DNA of 64,000 bases from Amphirosellinia nigrospora (lineage: Eukaryota > Ascomycota > Sordariomycetes > Xylariales > Xylariaceae): assembly GCA_004123355.1 (NCBI GenBank), contig SCHM01000008.1, positions 119,501 to 183,500 on the forward strand, read 5' to 3'. Both the position numbers and the translations under genes were made by a program. Shown one piece after another: positions 57,539 through 64,000 of the stretch (positions are counted from its first letter, which is position 1; every line of letters starts with the position of its first letter). Under the pieces are notes generated by a model, which was not told where the DNA came from, did no database searches, and saw only the letters and a list, made by a program, of their open reading frames with translations.

Positions 57539-59066
57539 ATGAATTTTCTGTGGATTGCTTCGTTGATTCCTTTGGCCGTGGGGTCACCCGTGTCATTGCC
57601 GAATTCGTATCGTCGAACCGTTGCACAGCTAGACCAGGCGGCATTCGAAGAAGCCCAACAACCGGATACGAGCGCGACCAAAGCGTTCGCAGGCACTCTC
57701 ATTAAGGTAAGCTTATTTATTACTTATTAAAGCAAGTCAAAGAAGAACAATTAACTGACTATTACACAGACGGCGGATGATCGATGTCTATTCGTTGACG
57801 AGCTATCGGGTGATTTTAGAGCAAATCTCACGCCCATCCAAGTCGCCGATTGCGGCTCCACGGATGGCCAAGAATGGGACATCATTACAAGTGGAAAGCA
57901 TAATAACGCAGCCAATTCCATGCTTGTAGTCAGCACTCTGGTTCGTTGACAATCTAACCTATCCTGGAAACGATGGTTAACCGAATTTTAGACCAATGCG
58001 TGCTTCAACTTCGACCCTAGGCGAGCCGCTGGTAATCAGGCCATTCTCTTTAGTTGCGGCGGCCGGGCTGATGCGGCGGCGACGTGACCAACTCCCAGTT
58101 GTTTCCTTTCAACGGTGGTGCTGGTCCTCTCTCCCTATCGCCAGAGAATGACCCTAACATCTGCTTCACTGTCTTGGATAACGTTATTGATGTTGCCCCA
58201 TGTCAAGCAGGGGACTTACGCCAACTTTTCACTTTTGGCGATGCCCTGTCCCTTGATCCTACTTCCACCGCCGCAAAAGCAACATCCACCGCCTTAACCA
58301 CCTCGGCGAATCCTGCATCTACCACTTCAAGTCAACAGATCACGACCACTACGGCTAGCCAGGATACAACAGCCACTCCTGAGCCAACAAGTACCGCTGC
58401 TGTTGGAGGAACTCCCAACCCCACCGAACCTGTGCCTGTATCCCGCGCAGGGGGTGTGTTGCAACCGTCAGCCGTTGCCGAATCTCATCCGCGTGACGAC
58501 ACGGCAACTCGGGCATTCAGCTCTGTTAGCATTCAGTCGCCCGACGGACGATGTCTTTTCATTGACCCGACTGCGGGAGATTTCCGCGAAAATCTCATCC
58601 CAGTATCTCTTGTGAATTGCGCCGGGACGCCCAATGAGAAGTTTGACATTATCACGGCTGGAAAGCATAACAATGCACAGGATTCTGCGCTCATAGTGAG
58701 CAGCTTGGTGAGCATCATACGCTTCGAATCAAGATCTGTAGAAGCGGCCGCTAATTCTTCTACAGATGAATGGATGTATCAGTTTTGATGGTCGTCGCAG
58801 CCAGGGTGATACTGTCACGATATTCTCTTGTGGGGGTAGAGCAGACGGAGGTTTGCAGATCGTCCCTCTAGCTAATAATTAATGCTAATATTGTCATAGG
58901 TGGCGAGACCAACAGTGGTCAGCTAGTGCCTTTCACAGGTGGCACGCAGCTAACTCTCGCGCCTGAAAGTGAACGAAATGCGACATGCATCGTGGCTGGA
59001 AATGATCGCCTTGATTCGGCACCTTGCGCGGGTGACAATTCGCAAGTTTTCAAGATATTAACATGA
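57539..59066 (+). CDS. secreted protein with two repeated domains (possible beta-trefoil)
   Basis: Exons 57539-57706, 57770-57940, 57991-58707, 58766-58850 and 58900-59066 join in phase. A signal peptide (MNFLWIASLIPLAVGSP) is followed by domain 1 (DDRCLFVDELSGDFRANL, WDIITSGKHNN, TNACFNFDPRRAAG, FSCGGRAD) and a Ser/Thr/Pro-rich linker of about 60 residues. Domain 2 repeats the same order (DGRCLFIDPTAGDFRENL, FDIITAGKHNN, NGCISFDGRR, FSCGGRADGGG). The domains also share an intron after VST/SSL. A Cys-rich, lectin-like beta-trefoil is my guess. One base is missing near 58072 where the GGG motif of domain 1 is expected. No known effector name can be given. Confidence 0.65.
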
Positions 59067-59487
59067 TGTATTCATCTCATACGGAGCTTTTTGCTACTAA
59101 ATGCGGGAACGATCTTTACAGGCCTTTCTTCTCTTCCGAGTCGCCAGTTTTGGTGATCTCTACTGTACATCATTTCGTCTCTACGCATCTTATAGCCTGT
59201 ACAATAAGGGAATTACTTATCAATGTTTAGATTGATAGTCGAAACGATTATCTGTCCAGCAACTCGACATTGTACATTCTTTGAGCTTTTGAACGGAACG
59301 CTTAGCGCTTTAGCTCGAGCCGTTGTACGCCGCGTAGAACGAGAGTAGAGAAAATTGTAGGATATAGGATACAAAATAATGATGCTTGATATGTATGAGG
59401 GCTAAAGGAGTTACTAGCTATTCTTTTCATGCCTCTCCGTCGTAGATAGCCACCATAGAGCGATACCCTCCCCTATTGTACACCGTA
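59067..59487. other. spacer between convergent genes
   Basis: No gene seen. Confidence 0.5.
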
Positions 59488-60506
59488 TCACGACGTTTCC
59501 TTTTTAGAACTCTCAAACGGGCTCTCTTCCTCCAGCCATTTCCCAAAAGTCAACAACTCGGGGTACTCGGTGCGGCGTGCCTTGATGTCTGCGCGGTACC
59601 CGTCGCTCGCAAACCAGCCGATCATCACTCGCAGCTCAGACACCATGAAAGTCAGCGCGCTGCCGAGGAACGAAAACGTCGCGGGCCCCGACTGGCCCGT
59701 TCACGAGCTGGAACCACTCGCTCATCTCGTCGACGTTCAGCTCGTCTCCAGCGAGGCCGACGGCTTTGTGGTTCCAGTTCGTCGGGTCGGCGAATGCCTT
59801 GGCCGCGAACACGCCGATGTCTTTCGTGGCGACCCATTGCACGGGTTTGCTCCCGAGCCAGTTGTGCAGCGCCGTCACGAAGACTTTGGTCTGAAACCCG
59901 GGCGCCAGGTTGTCCATGAACTATATCAAGAGAAACAGATTAGCAAGTGTTGCGCTTCGTATCGTCAGTCAGTCAATGGCAGACACCTACCGCGACGGGA
60001 CGCAAGATGGTCCATCCCATGTCTTCGCCGGCTTTCCCCTCCGCGGTGGCCTCGCGAAGATGATGTTCGATGTTATACTTTGTCTGGAAATGCGGGATGG
60101 GCGTCGGGTTGGACCAGGACGCCTTGTCGCCTCCTCGCTCGACGCTGCTGTACACGAAGTGCTCGACACCGGCTTTGACGGACTCGTCTATGAGCGCTGT
60201 CCCCTGCTTAATCTCTCCTTCCGAGGTCACACCCTTGCCCATGGAAACCTGTACAGAGTAGACGCCCCATATCGCCCGCCCCGCCACTTTCCGCGCCTCC
60301 TGGAAAAGGCTGGGCACATCGTCGAGATCGCCTTGGACGAGCTTGATGAAAGGGGACAGCGAGCCGAGCTTCTTGGCTGCGGAGCTAGAAGCATCTCTCG
60401 TGACGGCGAGGATCACGAGCCCCTCGGTCTTTTGGGCGAGCAAGGCATTGATGACGGCACTGCCCTGTTTTCCGGTGGCGCCTGTGACGAGGATGGCTTT
60501 GGACAT
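59488..60506 (-). CDS. NmrA-like NAD(P)-binding protein
   Basis: Exon 1 is 60506-59991 and exon 2 is 59920-59488; the 70-base intron (GTAGGT..TGCTAAT..ATAG) keeps phase. The start gives the Rossmann motif ILVTGATGKQGSAVINALL, then LVQGDLDDVPSLF, VEHFVYSSVERGGD, YNIEHHLREA and WTILRPVAVFMDNLAPGF, as in NmrA/HSCARG redox-sensing or isoflavone-reductase-like proteins (about 340 residues). After WFQLVNGPVGA one base is missing near 59676. The next frame completes the family end (TFSFLGSALTFMVSELRVM, then KWLEEESPFESS). The catalytic Lys of true SDRs is absent, as usual in NmrA, so a regulatory or small-molecule reductase role is open. Confidence 0.8.
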
Positions 60507-61024
60507 GATGATATGATGATTGCGGTTGATACTGCCAAACATATGAACCTCTCGTGATATATTTGAGCCAAAGTAAATTATGCAAGAGCAGCGAGAAGTG
60601 AGAGAAAACACGACACCCCGTTCTCCCTCGTGAATCTTATAAACTTTATGAGATGTCATTACGAATAAACTCAATTGATGTCATCGGCATCTGACAGACA
60701 CCGACTTCCGTAACGAGTAAACTCAATTAGAGAATCAGTCGTTCCAACCAACTCGTATAGGTCCCAGAGTTCTATATGACGTTCATACCTGGTCAGATCA
60801 GGATACTGGAGGATGGCAGACGGTGCTCTAGTTCCAGCATGGATTGAAGCAATAGATACGTCCCAAACCACTTGTAGTTGTGTGAAGTGTTTATAAATAC
60901 CTTCGTGGGTTGAATCTGTCTATTCAGAGGACATCCTTTTCCCTGCGGTATCATAAAAGAAAAGCATCGTCAATACACTTTTCTGCTCAATCTAGTTTAT
61001 TGCTTCATACTATCCGTACTCATC
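60507..61024. promoter_or_regulatory. divergent promoter region, NmrA-like and NTF2-like genes
   Basis: The two genes start 519 bases apart on opposite strands. No gene lies between them; the region contains A+T-rich patches near 60640-60720. Shared control is possible from the layout. Confidence 0.35.
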
Positions 61025-61458
61025 ATGGATTCCTCCAGGCGGCAGCGCAAGCAGACAATCGACGCGCTTCTCAACGGCTACAGCAGCCTATCAGTTGCCA
61101 AACTACTGGAGCCGCTGGACCCCGACTTCCACCACCAGACGCTGCCCGAGAGCTTGGAAATGCCGATCCGCAGCAGAGCGTCCTTCGCGAAACACGCGGC
61201 AGGGATCTTCGGCGTGTTTGAGAAATTCAAGATGGTCCCCAGGGCCGTCGTCGACGACGCCGCCTCGGGAGTCGTGGTCATCGAGGCGCAGATGCTCGGC
61301 ACTCTGAAGGACGGCAAGGCGAATGGAGAAATGAGTGCGTCCTGATCGTCAGGTTGACGGAAGATGGCCTCAGGGTTCTTGATGTCAGGGAGTTTGTTGA
61401 TAGCGCGAAGGCGATGGAGATGGCCCGGACACACGCTCCGGAAAAGTTTCGGCTATGA
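61025..61458 (+). CDS. SnoaL/NTF2-like small protein, one frameshift
   Basis: The start at 61025 gives RRQRKQTIDALLNGYSSLS, LDPDFHHQTLPESLEMP, FAKHAAGIFGVFEKFKMVPR and VVIEAQMLGTLKDGKA. After a missing base near 61323 the next frame reads NECVLIVRLTEDGLRVLDV, REFVDSAKAMEMA and ends at TGA 61456-61458. The size (about 145 residues) and helix-then-sheet order fit the NTF2-like/SnoaL fold, used by many small cyclases and isomerases of secondary metabolism. Residues do not tell the substrate. It is divergent to the NmrA-like gene. Confidence 0.65.
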
Positions 61459-61935
61459 AGCTAGCGATGCTTCAAACGCTAGGAATGACAAGGTGTCTCT
61501 ATCGCTTGGGTAAACGGAGTGAGAGTCATTGATTCATTTTGCTGGTTTATTTGTTGTTTTGGTCGGCTTTCGAGCACTGCCCAGGAGGCGGCGGCGTATG
61601 CCTGGGGAACAATATTCGAGCTGGATCCTCGACTAATCAATTCAGCCCTGGAGGATGCCCTTCTTTCGTTATATACTCTTCTCTTATAATAATATCAACG
61701 CTTGTTCAATTCATATCATAATAATTGTGCGACCTTGCAATGTTATGTTGTTGACAAGTCAGCAGGGTAGACGTATTCTTGTTCGGAACCTCAGTACTAC
61801 ATCCCTTTACCAGCCAATTTCACTTGAAGTTTTCTAAATAAAACGGTACTCAAAAGACTAACACATCCGTTTCAACCGAATTCAATTGAACAAATACAAA
61901 TATTGCCACCAAGATTCCCCCGGTTACCGTACCGT
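61459..61935. other. spacer between convergent genes
   Basis: No gene seen. Confidence 0.5.
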
Positions 61936-62531
61936 TCATCGTCTCAGGGCCTGCGTAAGTGCCAGAGTGCCAGCGACTACCGACGTGATGAGGCGCACGG
62001 TGTTAAACTTGATCCATTTGCGCGCATAGCTCTCAGCCAGTTTGCTGTCGACCGGGCCCTTGGGCTCTCCGAGGGCCTCGAGCTTTGCGTTGATCGGCTG
62101 CATATTGACGGCCGAGTGGATCACGGTGATGAGATGGCAGATCGCCGAGATCGCATACACCCTCCAGTCCCCGAGCCGGGCGCCCGCGCCCGCGCCTTGA
62201 GACGAAGTCGCCCAGGCCGTATATCCGTAGCCCAAGATGCTCAGGGTGCTTATGGGCCGGAAGAAAACGTTGCCCACTTTCCAGAACGTCGGCCATTGTC
62301 TTCCGAGCAGACGCGCTCTGTCCGCGTGTTCGGGGGATGCGGGTGATGGGAAATCTACCAGTAGGGCTGGGACGCCCATAAACGATTGAGTGATGGCGTT
62401 GCCTTTTTTTTTTGGATATTAGTATAACAGCACGTATATATATAGCTAAGATACGTCCCAACGCACTCACCAAAGAGGATAAAAGAGCACGCGATCGTGG
62501 TCCCAACTACAGCTTCCGGGGCAACGGCCAT
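61936..62531 (-). CDS. DUF1772 (anthrone oxygenase-like) membrane protein
   Basis: Exon 1 is 62531-62471 and exon 2 is 62402-61936, separated by a 68-base intron; together they code 175 residues without damage. The N-terminal helix (AVVGTTIACSFILF) is followed by GNAITQSFMGVPALLVD, FWKVGNVFFRPISTLSILGY, a WRVYAISAICHLITVIHSAV helix, and RKWIKFNTVRLITSVVAGTL. Four hydrophobic helices and the N-V-R-L motif fit DUF1772, which includes anthrone oxygenases such as HypC that help in polyketide pathways. No polyketide synthase lies in the window, so the partner is unknown. Confidence 0.8.
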
Positions 62532-63731
62532 TTTGACGGATCTTGTTGAAGAGTCGAACAGTTTTCAATATGATGATCTTTTAAATGCCGTGTAAAATTA
62601 TGTTGTTTAGGAAGAGTCAGAGCGCTCACGGCCGTGAATTTAATGGACCGAGTCACTCAAGTCATATCCACAAGGTGTCCGTCGCTCGCGGCTCGCAGCA
62701 TTCTTGATTACACCGCCCGACCAGCCGTACGGCGCACAGTAATCAGAACAATAAACTTGATGGCGGCAGACCGAAAACACCAAGTAAAGTTTGCAAGGGG
62801 TCTGGCAGGGCTCTCGGGCGACTGTCGTCTCTCGGGGGTGATCAACAGCGCCTTGTATTATCGACCTTGGCCTCGTTGACGCAACATGGCCATGCGATAC
62901 CCATGCGCGATTATAAAATTCGCAAGTCTAGATCATTCCTCGTCTATTGAATTGAGTTATGCCCGTGGTTGATTGAAAGGTTCTCTCTACCATTGCGCAG
63001 AACCAGGCTTGCTCGTCCACCTCCGTTGTGATTCATTCGCATGTCGGGGAAATAAACTCACATTAATGAAACTCGCACTGCCCGTGATAACCGACCGTTG
63101 GATGTGCATGTGCCTACATATGTGCAGCTCGCAAGAGACGTTGCCAAAGTTCGCTCATTCCTCCCCCTCGGGCAGGCTTTATAATTCCGTTATCTTCTTT
63201 ATACCACCACCTATAAATCAAACAAACGCTTTGCTCTCTTTCAGGTCGGTTGGTAGTACGAAGTCTATCCCGTCAAGACGCATTCGACGACTAAAGAGAC
63301 GCCTATTCACTCCTTACCAAAAGCCCCACGAGACTATAATTGCGCAACACTGATCTACTAACTACGGGATAATACAGAATGGGGAGGCGTCGTAACGGAT
63401 GATGGTGGGCTACTACGATCACTCAACTATGCAGGCTCATTACATTTCACGTGGATGTTGATTTATACTCAAGCAGTATATTCGTATTGCGTCGCTCAGT
63501 GGATGATCCGATAACTTGCAGAATTGGATCTGACGTGTCTTATTTACTTCTTTAGTTGAGGTAACTTGGGATATTATCACTAGGTAGCTGTATGTAGCTC
63601 TATAATGGTTGAAATACGAGCTGGATTCAACAGAAACCAGCTCCCCGTGAAGACTTTCCAGCGGTGTATCTGACCGAGTCTGTCTTGATGTGTATCGTAT
63701 GTGTATTGGTATCGTTCGTCTGTTTCTTTTA
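62532..63731. other. intergenic, no gene seen
   Basis: 1.2 kb with short overlapping frames only. A 126-codon plus-strand frame at 62973-63353 has no recognisable motif and is not supported. Confidence 0.5.
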
Positions 63732-63998
63732 TCATGTCTCTGTCCTTGTCTTTTCGTGCATTACTGTAGCTCGTTTGGCGAATTCGTATCTTTCACGCAT
63801 ATCTTGCGCTTCCGACTCTGCCCATAACCGCAGGGCCTGCTGTTGCCGGGCCCTACTCCTCGGCTCGAACGCCATCTGAAAGGGGTCCGGCTTGATGATG
63901 AGCAGTGAGTTGGATTTGTCTAGAGGAACTGGTAGGTCATGACCTGTAGTTGGGTCTTTTTTCGGTTTGAGGTTAAAACACCAGCTCAGCGCCCCGCA
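63732..63998 (-). CDS. partial unrecognised gene at right edge (C-terminal end)
   Basis: A minus-strand frame is open from the window edge for 88 codons to TGA at 63734-63732. It reads LSWCFNLKPKKDPTTGHDL, LIIKPDPFQMAFEPRSRARQ and a charged helix LRLWAESEAQDMRERYEFA. There is no start inside the window, so it was open before the edge. The charged helical end looks like real coding sequence; family unknown. Confidence 0.45.
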   Translation of the reverse strand, partial: CGALSWCFNLKPKKDPTTGHDLPVPLDKSNSLLIIKPDPFQMAFEPRSRARQQQALRLWAESEAQDMRERYEFAKRATVMHEKTRTET

Positions 63999-64000
63999 AG

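Noticed and set aside
62973-63353. 126-codon plus-strand frame
   Set aside because: No domain, no signal peptide, and no start context that favours it.

Overview
The window reads as nuclear DNA of a filamentous ascomycete (Pezizomycotina, probably a Sordariomycete). Genes have short 45-90 base introns with GT..AG ends and CTAAC-type branch sites. There is fungal gene content (Vam7, Rad9, a fungal-type Tyr1, a GPI-anchored wall protein, an F-box protein, a DUF3328/UstY-like protein), dispersed TAGGTACCTA motifs, and a 15.7 kb block that is almost pure A+T, as left by repeat-induced point mutation (RIP).

Layout. 1-669: 3' part of a vam7-like SNARE gene. 1.2-19 kb: a gene graveyard. It holds a broken coiled-coil gene, two HSP70-like copies around a ZZ-finger/SANT gene, a C2HC-finger relic, a pogo/Fot1-type transposase relic, a further broken coiled-coil gene, and dispersed repeats. 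20.4-23.5 kb: an intact GPI-anchored protein gene and an F-box gene. 23.69-39.41 kb: two nested LTR retrotransposons destroyed by RIP. The outer one has 165/167 bp LTRs. The inner one has 219/225 bp LTRs and a perfect ATAAA target duplication. A GC-rich probable solo LTR also lies inside. 39.9-45 kb: rad9, an ATS1/RCC1-like gene and tyr1 (prephenate dehydrogenase), all frame-broken. 45.4-49.6 kb: an FAD-dependent dehydrogenase and a D-2-hydroxyacid dehydrogenase.

50.1-55.1 kb is the most interesting part. A DUF3328 (UstY-type) gene with two HxxHC motifs faces, across 1.07 kb, a gene for a secreted peptide precursor. The precursor has five copies of an [ST]FKYP-type core and mostly Kex2-like KR cleavage sites. 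Next to it is an M14 metallocarboxypeptidase carrying a signal peptide and propeptide. This is the architecture of a dikaritin/ustiloxin-type ribosomal peptide (RiPP) locus, and I do not recognise the core. 57.5-62.5 kb: a secreted two-repeat protein, an NmrA-like protein, an NTF2/SnoaL-like protein and a DUF1772 membrane protein. A partial unrecognised gene runs off the right edge.

Caveat: many conserved genes are broken by single-base deletions, often in short runs of one base, while their protein sequence on both sides of the break is well conserved. This looks at least partly like assembly error, and it affects whether rad9, tyr1, the oxidoreductases and the RiPP genes are alive. Exon limits are read by eye from splice signals and protein continuity.
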